From Caulobacter sp. FWC2 (GTDB lineage Bacteria; Pseudomonadota; Alphaproteobacteria; Caulobacterales; Caulobacteraceae), in contig NZ_PEBF01000001.1 of NCBI RefSeq assembly GCF_002742625.1, positions 3,472,001 through 3,536,000 on the forward strand: a stretch of DNA of 64,000 bases, given 5' to 3'. Below the pieces are notes generated by a model, which was not told the DNA's origin, ran no database searches, and saw only the letters and a program-made list of their open reading frames with translations. The number at the start of each line of letters is the position of its first letter. The stretch's first letter is position 1. Positions 47,430-54,308 of the stretch are shown here, piece after piece. Position numbers and translations under genes: made by a program.

Positions 47430-49084
47430 GTCGCGGGCCGCGCGGGGGTCTTCTTGGGCCTTTTGGTCAGGCCCGACATGCCGCCCGAGGACAGCAGACC
47501 GATGTCGGCGAGTAGGAAAGGGATCGCCCACTTGTGAGGCGCGGCAATGTAGCGCGGCTGCCAGACGGGGTCGTACTTGTCCTTGTACCGCCGCACGCCC
47601 TGGAAATTGTAGATCTCCTCGCCGCGCTCGTAGAGCAGCCGGCCAACGCGCGACATGATCGGCGCCAGCGGCCGGTCCTCGAGACCCGCCAGGGGGGCCA
47701 TGCCGAACTCGAAAGCCTGGTAGCCCTCGTCCTTGCCCCACTGCAGGAGCTCGACGAACAGATAGTCCATGACGTTCTTCGGCGCCTCGTCGGAGTAGCG
47801 CATCAGGTCCATCGAGAACGCGGTCTTGCAGGCCGTCAGCCACAGAGTGGCGAAGGCGACGATCTTGCCCTCTTCGCCCCGCACCACCGCGACCGGGAAC
47901 TCGGCCACGTAGCGGGGGTCGAAGCCGCCCATCGAAAAGCTCTTCTCGCCGCCGGCGTGGTGGCTGAGCCAAGCATCGGAGATGGCCTTCAGCTCGTCCA
48001 TGATCGCTACGGCAGCGCCGGCCGGCAGCACTTCGAAGGCCGCGCCGCCCTCCCCGGCCTTGCGCCAGTTACGGCGAAGCACCTCGCGGCGGCGGCCGGC
48101 CAGGCTGAACGCCTCCAAGGGGACCGCGGCGCTCTCGCCGGTTTTCTGGATGGCCAGGCCCAGGTCGACGGAGTCCGGAAGGTCGTCGGGACCCAGGCCA
48201 TAGAAGCCGGCCCGCGCGGCGTGAGCGTCGGCCAGCTCCCGGAAGCGCCAGAAGAGCTCCATGCGCTCTTCCTCCTTGCCGATCGGCGCGCCCAAGGCGA
48301 TCCACGACCGCCCGCGCACGCCGAACATCAGGAAGCTCTCGCCCGAGGCCGAGAACAGGAAGCGCTTGTCGCCCAGCAGGGCCAGGTTGGCGCTGGGCTC
48401 GGCGTCCTGAGCCTTGGCCAGGATGGCCCGGACGCGGTCGAATTCCGGATCGGTGTCGTCGACGACGGACGGGGTGGCGGCAGTGGCGATCAGGCGCCAG
48501 ACGCCAACGGCCAGCAGCACGATGGCGGCCGCCACCGACGAGCGGATCGCCCGAAGCTCATCGTCCTGCAACACGCGCAGGAAGGACTTGTCGACATATT
48601 CGGTGTGGTTGAACGACCACCAGCCCAGCAGCGCAACCCCGCCGACGACCGCGCCGGCCGACAGCAGCCAGCCCGGCGTGACCTCCATCCGGGTCAGGGC
48701 CGCCTTGCGCGGGAAGGCGTCGTGGAAAGGAACGATCGAAAGGAAGCAGACGCTCAGCATCGCCGTCTCCTCCCAGTTCAGGCCCTTGAAGATCGCCAGC
48801 ACCGCCGAGGCGGCCAATACGACCAGGGCCGCCCACCAGGCCGCCCCCAGCCGCGCCCGCAGGCCGAACGCCAGCAGCAGCAGGACCAGGCCCAGGATGG
48901 AAGAGAAGAAGTGGCTGATCTCGATCAGCAGATCCGGCGCGAAGGCCAGCAGCAGCAGGAACCGGGTCGGCTCGGACGGGGTGGCCCCCGAAGCCAGAAG
49001 CATGACGCCGGCCGACGCGGTCAGGATCGCCGCCAGGGTCGGGGCGATCGCCAGGGCCGCGGGCCTGAAAACTGTCGAGGACAT
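47426..49084 (-). CDS. MprF-like phosphatidylglycerol lysyltransferase (DUF2156)
   Basis: About 552 residues. The N-terminal half has six or so membrane segments (APTLAAILTASAGVMLLAS and others). The C-terminal half is a dupli-GNAT aminoacyltransferase domain with SGESFLMFGVRGRSWIALG, RKAGEGGAAFEVLPAG, MGGFDPRYVAEFPVAVVRGE and YNFQGVRRYKDKYDPVW. Full MprF has 14 helices, so the flippase part is short here. Aminoacylated lipids lower membrane negative charge. ATG at 49084 is preferred over 49156; its ribosome-binding site is weak. Confidence 0.85.
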   Translation of the reverse strand: MSSTVFRPAALAIAPTLAAILTASAGVMLLASGATPSEPTRFLLLLAFAPDLLIEISHFFSSILGLVLLLLAFGLRARLGAAWWAALVVLAASAVLAIFKGLNWEETAMLSVCFLSIVPFHDAFPRKAALTRMEVTPGWLLSAGAVVGGVALLGWWSFNHTEYVDKSFLRVLQDDELRAIRSSVAAAIVLLAVGVWRLIATAATPSVVDDTDPEFDRVRAILAKAQDAEPSANLALLGDKRFLFSASGESFLMFGVRGRSWIALGAPIGKEEERMELFWRFRELADAHAARAGFYGLGPDDLPDSVDLGLAIQKTGESAAVPLEAFSLAGRRREVLRRNWRKAGEGGAAFEVLPAGAAVAIMDELKAISDAWLSHHAGGEKSFSMGGFDPRYVAEFPVAVVRGEEGKIVAFATLWLTACKTAFSMDLMRYSDEAPKNVMDYLFVELLQWGKDEGYQAFEFGMAPLAGLEDRPLAPIMSRVGRLLYERGEEIYNFQGVRRYKDKYDPVWQPRYIAAPHKWAIPFLLADIGLLSSGGMSGLTKRPKKTPARPAT

Positions 49085-49258
49085 CCAGATCCCGAAGTGA
49101 CGAATCCCCTGCGGGATCCAACAGCGAGCCCTTCTATACCGCGCAAACCGTGACACGGTCGCCAGTCAAGATGCGAACGACCGTTTGAATCGACTTGCCG
49201 CCGTCGCGGGGCGGCGTAGTGTGTCGACCAATAACCGTCCGCTTAGGGAGATGAGACG

Positions 49259-50464
49259 ATGGCCGATTTCGGGGGAACCGAGCTCGACGCCTTCCGCGCC
49301 GAGACCCGCGCCTGGCTCGAGGCCAACTATCCGCCGTCCCTGAGCGCCCCGATGGGCGAGGACGAAGCCCCGTGGGGCGGCCGCAAGATGGTCTGGAAGA
49401 ACCCCGACGCCAAGCTGTGGCTGGACCGGATGGCCGAGCGGGGTTGGACCGCTCCGATGTGGCCGAAGGCATACGGCGGCGGCGGCCTGTCCAAGGCCCA
49501 GAACAAGGTGCTTGAGCAGGAACTGCGTCGCCTGAAGGCGCGCCCGGCCCTGATGAGCTTCGGCGTCTGGATGCTGGGCCCGGTTCTGCTGGAATACGCC
49601 ACCGAAGAGCAGAAGCAGCGCTTCCTGCCGCAGATCGTGCGTGGCGAGACCCGCTGGTGCCAGGGCTACAGCGAGCCCGGCGCCGGCTCCGACCTCGCGT
49701 CCCTGCAGACCAAGTGCGAAGACAAGGGCGACCACTACCTGATCAACGGCCAGAAGGTCTGGACCAGCTATGCCGACCAGGCCGACTGGATCTTCTGCCT
49801 GGTGCGCACCGACACCACTAAGAAGCACGAGGGCATCTCGTTCGTTCTGTTCGACATGACCTCGCCCGGCGTCGAGGCCCGGCCGATCAAGCTGATCAGC
49901 GGCTCCTCGCCCTTCTGCGAGACCTTCTTCGACAATGTGAAGGTCCCCAAGGAACAGCTGGTCGGCAAGCTGAACGGCGGCTGGGACATCGCCAAGCGCC
50001 TGCTGCAGTACGAGCGCCAGAACATCAGCGCCTCGGGCTTCGGCGGCGGCGGCGGCCTGGGTCCCGTCGAGGCGGCCAAGAAGGAGATCGGCGTCGACAG
50101 CGAAGGCCGGATCGCCGACGGCGACTTCCGTGCGCGCCTGGCGGCCCATTCGATGGACGCCCACGCCTTCATGCTGACCGTGCGCCGCGCCGAAGCCGAG
50201 TCCAAGCAGGGCTCGGGCCCCAGCGCCGCCGTCTCGATCATCAAGTACGCCGCCGCCAAGATGAACCAGGAGCGCACCGAGCTGCTGGTCGAGGCCTTGG
50301 GCCTGCAAGGCCTGGGCTGGGAGGGCGAAGGCTTCACGTCGGAAGAACTGGCCGCCCCGCGCGCCATGCTGCGCGCCAAGGGCAACTCGATCGAGGGCGG
50401 CACCAGCGAGGTGAACCTCAACGTCGTCGCCAAGCGCGTCCTCGGACTCCTGGACCACCAGTAG
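49259..50464 (+). CDS. Acyl-CoA dehydrogenase
   Basis: A 401-residue flavoprotein that oxidises an acyl-CoA to the enoyl-CoA. Motifs: RWCQGYSEPGAGSDLASLQ (FAD and substrate site), KVWTSYADQADWIFCLVRT, SFVLFDMTSPGVEARPI and the C-terminal EGGTSEVNLNVVAKRVLGL. The ATG at 49259 follows GGGAGATGAG. It belonged to a run with the isomerase and a second dehydrogenase; that run is now split by the 6.3-kb integrative element. Confidence 0.93.
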   Translation: MADFGGTELDAFRAETRAWLEANYPPSLSAPMGEDEAPWGGRKMVWKNPDAKLWLDRMAERGWTAPMWPKAYGGGGLSKAQNKVLEQELRRLKARPALMSFGVWMLGPVLLEYATEEQKQRFLPQIVRGETRWCQGYSEPGAGSDLASLQTKCEDKGDHYLINGQKVWTSYADQADWIFCLVRTDTTKKHEGISFVLFDMTSPGVEARPIKLISGSSPFCETFFDNVKVPKEQLVGKLNGGWDIAKRLLQYERQNISASGFGGGGGLGPVEAAKKEIGVDSEGRIADGDFRARLAAHSMDAHAFMLTVRRAEAESKQGSGPSAAVSIIKYAAAKMNQERTELLVEALGLQGLGWEGEGFTSEELAAPRAMLRAKGNSIEGGTSEVNLNVVAKRVLGLLDHQ

Positions 50465-50485
50465 AGCCATGATCGAATTCTGGCC

Positions 50486-50569
50486 ATGTTAGAATTTTGG
50501 TACGAGTTCGCCTCGGTCAATTGGAAGGTTGCACACCCTTATTTCCAAGGACTCTGCTTCGCAAGGTAG
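50486..50569 (+). pseudogene. 5' fragment of the thioredoxin-fold isomerase gene cut by the island
   Basis: The first ten codons (MLEFWYEFAS, 50486-50515) are the normal start of a 2-hydroxychromene-2-carboxylate isomerase/DsbA-like gene. After the CTCG core at 50512-50515 the frame runs into the element as VNWKVAHPYFQGLCFAR and stops at 50569. The rest of the gene resumes at 56830. A second start-like stretch, ATGATCGAATTCTGG at 50469, precedes it. Confidence 0.85.
50500..50541 (+). repeat. attL junction of the element
   Basis: Host isomerase sequence up to CTCG (50512-50515), 3 bp GTC, then the arm AATTGGAAGGTTGCACACC (50519-50537). Confidence 0.85.
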
Positions 50570-50668
50570 GCGCCAGCGTCGCCTCGGGGTGCCTATTGCG
50601 CTCTAAGAAAGCCTGAGCGATCTTTCGCCGTGCGATGGCGGTCGTCCGCTTAGAGCGAATGACCGTGG

Positions 50669-50700
50669 GGCTCGGCGTCGCGTGGAAACGGCGCCGAGCC
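50669..50700. repeat. Hairpin-forming inverted repeat at the left of the element
   Basis: GGCTCGGCG (50669-50677) pairs with CGCCGAGCC (50692-50700). It lies just after the stop codon of the leftward gene cluster and could end that transcript, but has no T-tract. Confidence 0.45.
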
Positions 50701-50714
50701 AACCCTCAAAGCGT

Positions 50715-50972
50715 TCAGTGCAGCGTCGCTTGCGGCCAGTGCTCATCGACAAAGGCCTGAATCCAACGTCGCATAGCCCGGTCTCGATCCGGCGGCTTCG
50801 CGGCCAGGATGGCCGCTCGCAGGCTGTCCACGATGACTGTGATCGTCTCGCGAAGCTCTTCCCAACGCTCAACCGTCTCGGGGTCCGCCGTCCCGGCCTC
50901 GACCTCCCGGCGGATCATCCAAAGGCGAGTGTAAAGCTCGTCGCCAAGCAGGTTGTCCTGATCATCCGGCAT
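50715..50972 (-). CDS. Small element-encoded protein, unknown
   Basis: An 85-residue acidic, helical protein: MPDDQDNLLGDELYTRLWMI, then TADPETVERWEELRETITVI and a final IQAFVDEHWPQATLH. No domain recognised. Its ATG at 50972 overlaps the end of the upstream membrane protein by 11 bp, which suggests translational coupling. Last gene of the leftward flagellin cluster. Confidence 0.6.
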   Translation of the reverse strand: MPDDQDNLLGDELYTRLWMIRREVEAGTADPETVERWEELRETITVIVDSLRAAILAAKPPDRDRAMRRWIQAFVDEHWPQATLH

Positions 50973-51108
50973 GAACGCCACCCAGAACGCCAAACAAGCC
51001 CATGAGGGCCAATACGGCAGCAACGCCCAAGCAGGCCCATCCGACCAGTGTCAACGGCCCATTGGCCCGCAGAAATCGGCGCCACCCAGCATCACGCCTC
51101 TCGCTCAT
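50962..51108 (-). CDS. 48-residue membrane protein
   Basis: A tiny protein starting MSERRDAGWRRFLRANGPLT, followed by one membrane helix (LVGWACLGVAAVLALMGLFG). The basic N-terminus suggests it stays cytoplasmic. The frame also stays open to 51177, but the ATG at 51108 avoids overlap with the flagellin end. No known family. Confidence 0.5.
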   Translation of the reverse strand: MSERRDAGWRRFLRANGPLTLVGWACLGVAAVLALMGLFGVLGGVHAG

Positions 51109-51146
51109 TCCGCGATGGCACTTTTCAGATAGATCAGGGGTCAAAC

Positions 51147-52292
51147 TCATCCTCCCCGGAACAGAGACAGAATCCACTTGGGAGCAGCGTTCGCTATCGC
51201 AAGTGCAGTTTGGGACAACTGAACTTGCGCTTTCCCAGCCTCCACCTCGGCAGCCTCTTTCGCCATATCAGCGTCGGTGATGTTCCCTACGCCGGTCTCA
51301 AGAGTGTTGCCCTGCGCGACCGCCTGAGCGGCCATTCCCTCGACGGCGTTTTGCTGTCGGCCAATGGATTGCCCCACGTCGCTGACTCGTGAGATCGCCT
51401 GCCCCACTGAATTCAGCAGCGTGGCCGGATCGTCTGAAAGCGGGTCAAGCCCAAGCGCGCTCTTCGTGATGTCGTAGTCCTTGAGGGCGTATCGCTCGCC
51501 CTCCGGGTTGGTCACAACTTCGTTGTGAACGACCTGCGGGCCATCAGGAATGAACTTGATCGACTTGATGTAAGTTTGATCGGAACCGTGAAAGCTCAGC
51601 CAGATCGCCGAGCTACCGGTGAATGGGAACGAAACAACCGGATTGGCCGGAGTATTCAGGGGAATACCCGACAAATAAACTTGGGACGGCGAGAAAGTCT
51701 GTGCCCCGTAGTTGATGGGGAACGAGGCTGAAACGGATGGTGGATTGATCCACGCAATCTCAATCTTTCCGCTTACCGCTGGCGCCGAGTCCCACCAGTC
51801 CCAAGCGTGCACATTTGGCCCAGCCAGCACCGGCGCCGGAGGGTGGAGGTCTATCGCTGTGGCCGACGATTGGGGCACGTTCAACAAGTTCACGCCGTCG
51901 AACTCCGCGCTACCCACGGCCCTGTCGGCCAGATCGACGAGTTGCTGAATGCTGGCCTTGATCGTCTTCCGCTGGTCGTCGGCTATGGACGGGTCCGTGT
52001 AAGCGAGAGCGAGTTCCTTGGCCTTGCTGAGAATGTCCTGGACGTTCTCCGAGGATGTTGCAGCAACGCCTAAGATCGACTGGCCACGATTGAGGCTGTC
52101 GCCGACCGTCTTCCATGCCTGAACGTCGGAGTTCATGCGCGTGGCTATGGAATAGGTCGAACCGTTGTCCTTCGCCGAGGAAACTCGCTTGCCGGTCGCG
52201 ATCCGTGTTTGGGAAGTGGTCAGATTCCGCTCAGCAGCAGCCAGAGCTTGACGGGCTTGGTTCGCCCCAACACCTGACAACGACGACACCAC
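51147..52292 (-). CDS. Orphan flagellin with atypical central domain
   Basis: A 381-residue flagellin. N-terminal D0/D1: ANQARQALAAAERNLTTSQT, RIATGKRVSSAKDNGSTYSI and LNRGQSILGVAATSSENVQD. C-terminal D1/D0: AKAQVQLSQTALAIAN-like helix ending APKWILSLFRGG, which matches the standard LSLFR end. Residues 140-260 replace the usual D2/D3 with a beta-rich, aromatic-rich segment (VHAWDWWDSAPAVSGKIEIA, SFPFTGSSAIWLSFHGSDQT). The first ten residues differ from the usual MALNSINTN. GTG start at 52292 with GAGGGGGC upstream. No other flagellar gene is in the element. Confidence 0.9.
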   Translation of the reverse strand: MVSSLSGVGANQARQALAAAERNLTTSQTRIATGKRVSSAKDNGSTYSIATRMNSDVQAWKTVGDSLNRGQSILGVAATSSENVQDILSKAKELALAYTDPSIADDQRKTIKASIQQLVDLADRAVGSAEFDGVNLLNVPQSSATAIDLHPPAPVLAGPNVHAWDWWDSAPAVSGKIEIAWINPPSVSASFPINYGAQTFSPSQVYLSGIPLNTPANPVVSFPFTGSSAIWLSFHGSDQTYIKSIKFIPDGPQVVHNEVVTNPEGERYALKDYDITKSALGLDPLSDDPATLLNSVGQAISRVSDVGQSIGRQQNAVEGMAAQAVAQGNTLETGVGNITDADMAKEAAEVEAGKAQVQLSQTALAIANAAPKWILSLFRGG

Positions 52293-52305
52293 TTATCGAG
52301 CCCCC

Positions 52306-52482
52306 TCAGAACGCCTTGTATTTGCTGCTGGCGTTGCAGCGCAGGCAGCGACCAGACGGGTTAAGCGAATGGTTCCCGCAACGCGGCTCCCGGCACCCAA
52401 CAACCCCGCAGGCCAAACAGCGGAAAAGGCTCCCGCCATGGCGTCCAACACACCCGACCACTTGTCCCGGACAACTTGACAT
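52306..52482 (-). CDS. 58-residue eight-cysteine zinc-ribbon protein
   Basis: A small gene directly upstream of the flagellin, below the usual 60-residue cut-off. It starts MSSCPGQVVGCVGRHGG and ends GRCLRCNASSKYKAF. Cysteines lie at 4, 11, 22, 25, 30, 35, 46 and 49; the two CxxC pairs (CLAC at 22-25 and CLRC at 46-49) suggest a zinc ribbon or rubredoxin-like knuckle. The ATG at 52482 has GAGG upstream. Its stop lies 13 bp before the flagellin start, next to that gene's ribosome-binding site, so the two are co-transcribed. Function unknown. Confidence 0.65.
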   Translation of the reverse strand: MSSCPGQVVGCVGRHGGSLFRCLACGVVGCREPRCGNHSLNPSGRCLRCNASSKYKAF

Positions 52483-52528
52483 TCAACCTCACGCAGCGCG
52501 AGTCGCGCAAGTTGCGTGTCACACACTT

Positions 52529-52561
52529 TAGTTGATATTGTTATACATACTATAGTTGATA
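52529..52561. promoter_or_regulatory. Direct-repeat operator between zinc-ribbon gene and XRE regulator
   Basis: TAGTTGATA occurs twice, at 52529-52537 and 52553-52561, 24 bp apart, in a short AT-rich stretch. It lies between divergent genes, one of which encodes an XRE regulator, so it is a plausible binding site for that regulator on both promoters. Confidence 0.55.
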
Positions 52562-52594
52562 AACCCCACGTGTCCGAACGGCGACGTTGCCGTC

Positions 52595-52807
52595 ATGGAC
52601 ATGAGGCTGACGGTCGGACAGAATGTGCGGAGGGCGCGTTTGGCGTTAGGCCTCACTCAAGAACAGTTGGCTGAACAATCGGGCTTCTCTCAACAATACC
52701 TCAGCGACCTTGAGCGGGGCCGTAGAAATCCGACGATTGTTTCCCTGTGGGAACTTTCGCAAGTATTGAAGGTTACTCCAGCCATTCTTGTTTCTTCTGA
52801 AAGTTAG
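52595..52807 (+). CDS. XRE-family transcriptional regulator
   Basis: A 70-residue single-domain HTH protein. The core is GQNVRRARLALGLTQEQLAE followed by QSGFSQQYLSDLERGRRNPT, a textbook XRE (Cro/C1) HTH. The ATG at 52595 is chosen from three in-frame candidates. It diverges from the zinc-ribbon/flagellin cluster and probably represses it and/or itself through the direct repeats between them. Confidence 0.85.
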   Translation: MDMRLTVGQNVRRARLALGLTQEQLAEQSGFSQQYLSDLERGRRNPTIVSLWELSQVLKVTPAILVSSES

Positions 52808-52917
52808 TAACTGTTTTCAGACATGGCTCCGCCAATGCGGGCAAATCACCCGCAGTTCGACAAGAAATTTATGATGAAATCTGATTGCGCTGGATCAGCA
52901 ATCAACCACGACAATCA

Positions 52918-53415
52918 TCATCCCCTCTGAGCGTAGAAATCGCTTAGAATAACCATCGTCTCCGGGGAAGACGATGCGAACTGCTCCTTTGTGATGTAAC
53001 GAGCAAAACCGGCAGGATCGTGGGCAGTTCTTACAAACTGTGTTCCTGACTTCCAAACATCTGACCAAATGCCGCGACCGCATTCCGGGAATAGCTCCAT
53101 GAAGCGACCGACGCGGCTTGGCTGAACTTGCAGCAACCCGTGAGCGTGAATGTTTGAATTCACATGTTCAAAAAAGAACACACCCTCGGTTCTTGCATCT
53201 CTATACTTATTGAATCGCGACCCAAGAAGAACCCTGTCTACATCACGAAATAGCGTGCCTATGCACGCTCCAGCATTACCTACCGAGATAGGTCCATTGA
53301 AGTTCAGTGTAATCGCTACGTTGAAGGACGGATCGCCCAACCAACGCGCATAGTGCTCACGGCGACACGCATTGAACTGTGCCTCGAAGCTGATCTTGTC
53401 GTAGTAACTTCCCAT
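52918..53415 (-). CDS. HUH-type (rolling-circle Rep-like) nuclease
   Basis: A 165-residue protein with the three ordered motifs of rolling-circle initiators. Motif 1 is FNVAITLNF at residues 31-39. Motif 2 is NIHAHGLLQV with the HxH pair His90/His92. Motif 3 is RYITKEQF with YxxK at Tyr140-Lys143, the predicted nicking tyrosine. FEHVNSNIHAHGLL precedes a helical part. No helicase domain follows. It could nick a circular form of the element. Single-tyrosine HUH transposase-type function is the alternative. No known homologue is claimed. Confidence 0.7.
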   Translation of the reverse strand: MGSYYDKISFEAQFNACRREHYARWLGDPSFNVAITLNFNGPISVGNAGACIGTLFRDVDRVLLGSRFNKYRDARTEGVFFFEHVNSNIHAHGLLQVQPSRVGRFMELFPECGRGIWSDVWKSGTQFVRTAHDPAGFARYITKEQFASSSPETMVILSDFYAQRG

Positions 53416-53525
53416 ACCAATACTATTTAGTCAACGAGACCATTCTGGCGGTAACACCAATTACCAGTCAATTTAATTCGCTGACTTCCGGGATAAATAG
53501 AAGTGGAACAATTGGAGACCACTCT

Positions 53526-53759
53526 ATGATCGTCGGAGAACTTTACAACTACATGCTCGAACGTGAACTTACACAGTCCATGCGCTCTTGGAGTGAAGAC
53601 TGGGCTGGAAAATCGCACAACTTCTGCTCGACGAACTGGCACCGCCCGCTTCCAGCCGACATCGCCGTTCGCCTACATCGAATGCTTCTGACTGAGGGCC
53701 AGCCCGACCTCGCGGCCCGCCTCCTCGTCTCGCTGCTGGATGACACGGCCCATGGATGA
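53526..53759 (+). CDS. Small element-encoded protein A, unknown
   Basis: A 77-residue protein starting MIVGELYNYMLERELTQSMR and ending ARLLVSLLDDTAHG. No domain recognised. The ATG at 53526 has GGAGA upstream. First of three tightly packed genes; it overlaps the next by 8 bp (ATGGATGA). Confidence 0.6.
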   Translation: MIVGELYNYMLERELTQSMRSWSEDWAGKSHNFCSTNWHRPLPADIAVRLHRMLLTEGQPDLAARLLVSLLDDTAHG

Positions 53760-53934
53760 TCAGCACAGCGAGTTCAGCGTCGCCGCACTCATCGAGAACG
53801 CACGGAAGCGGACACTCGACCGGGACTTCGCCGAGGCCTACGCGGCCCATGTCCGTCGCAAGATGGCAGCCACGCAGCGGGAGATCGACGAAGCCATGAT
53901 CCTGAACCCCGACCTCCGGGATATGAGGCTGTGA
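53752..53934 (+). CDS. Small element-encoded protein B, unknown
   Basis: A 60-residue charged helical protein, MDDQHSEFSVAALIENARKR, ending DEAMILNPDLRDMRL. The start at 53752 overlaps the previous stop; an in-frame ATG at 53740 is possible. The next gene begins one base after its stop codon. Confidence 0.55.
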   Translation: MDDQHSEFSVAALIENARKRTLDRDFAEAYAAHVRRKMAATQREIDEAMILNPDLRDMRL

Positions 53935-53935
53935 C

Positions 53936-54208
53936 ATGCGCTATCGCGAACTAATCGAAACGGGCGGCGAACTGACCACGAAGATCGGGCATCAGCGAGA
54001 GCGCGTAACCTCCGCGTCCGCCGTCCTGGCCTCCAAGGAGGCCAGCGCGAAGGACGCCCGCGTCGCTGCTCAGAAACTCCCCCTTGGCAGCGAGAGAAGC
54101 CGTCGCCTTCAAGCTGCGGGGAGACGTGAAGCTGACGCCCGCCGCGCATACAACGACACTCGCAACACCGCGAACGACCGCATTCGCGATCTCATGGCAA
54201 AGAAGTAG
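53936..54208 (+). CDS. Small element-encoded protein C, unknown
   Basis: A 90-residue, strongly basic, helical protein with likely coiled coil (LTTKIGHQRERVTSASAVLA, RRLQAAGRREADARRAYNDT), ending RDLMAKK. GAGG precedes its ATG. Its charge suggests nucleic-acid binding, but no domain is recognised. Last of the three-gene cluster. Confidence 0.55.
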   Translation: MRYRELIETGGELTTKIGHQRERVTSASAVLASKEASAKDARVAAQKLPLGSERSRRLQAAGRREADARRAYNDTRNTANDRIRDLMAKK

Positions 54209-54212
54209 AACA

Positions 54213-54308
54213 GATACTCTCAAAGACCATGCCCATGCGAGACGACCATTTTGAGTATCAGATGACTCTAAGTTTGACTTTTGAGATATAGAGTCTCATA
54301 TGGTCTTT
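54213..54308. repeat. Nested inverted repeats before the small serine recombinase
   Basis: Three inverted pairs overlap here: GATACTC (54213) with GAGTATC (54253); ACTCTA (54265) with TAGAGT (54289); AAAGACCAT (54222) with ATGGTCTTT (54300). The arrangement resembles a multi-subsite recombination (res) site or an autoregulatory operator for the adjacent recombinase. Confidence 0.5.

Noticed and set aside
50517..50702. 61-codon minus-strand frame at the left end of the element
   Set aside because: It reads across the att arm and a hairpin, with no recognisable domain; no independent support.
52293..52526. 77-codon minus-strand frame overlapping the zinc-ribbon gene
   Set aside because: No domain and no ribosome-binding site. 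The alternative frame gives a coherent eight-cysteine protein with a ribosome-binding site and close spacing to the flagellin.
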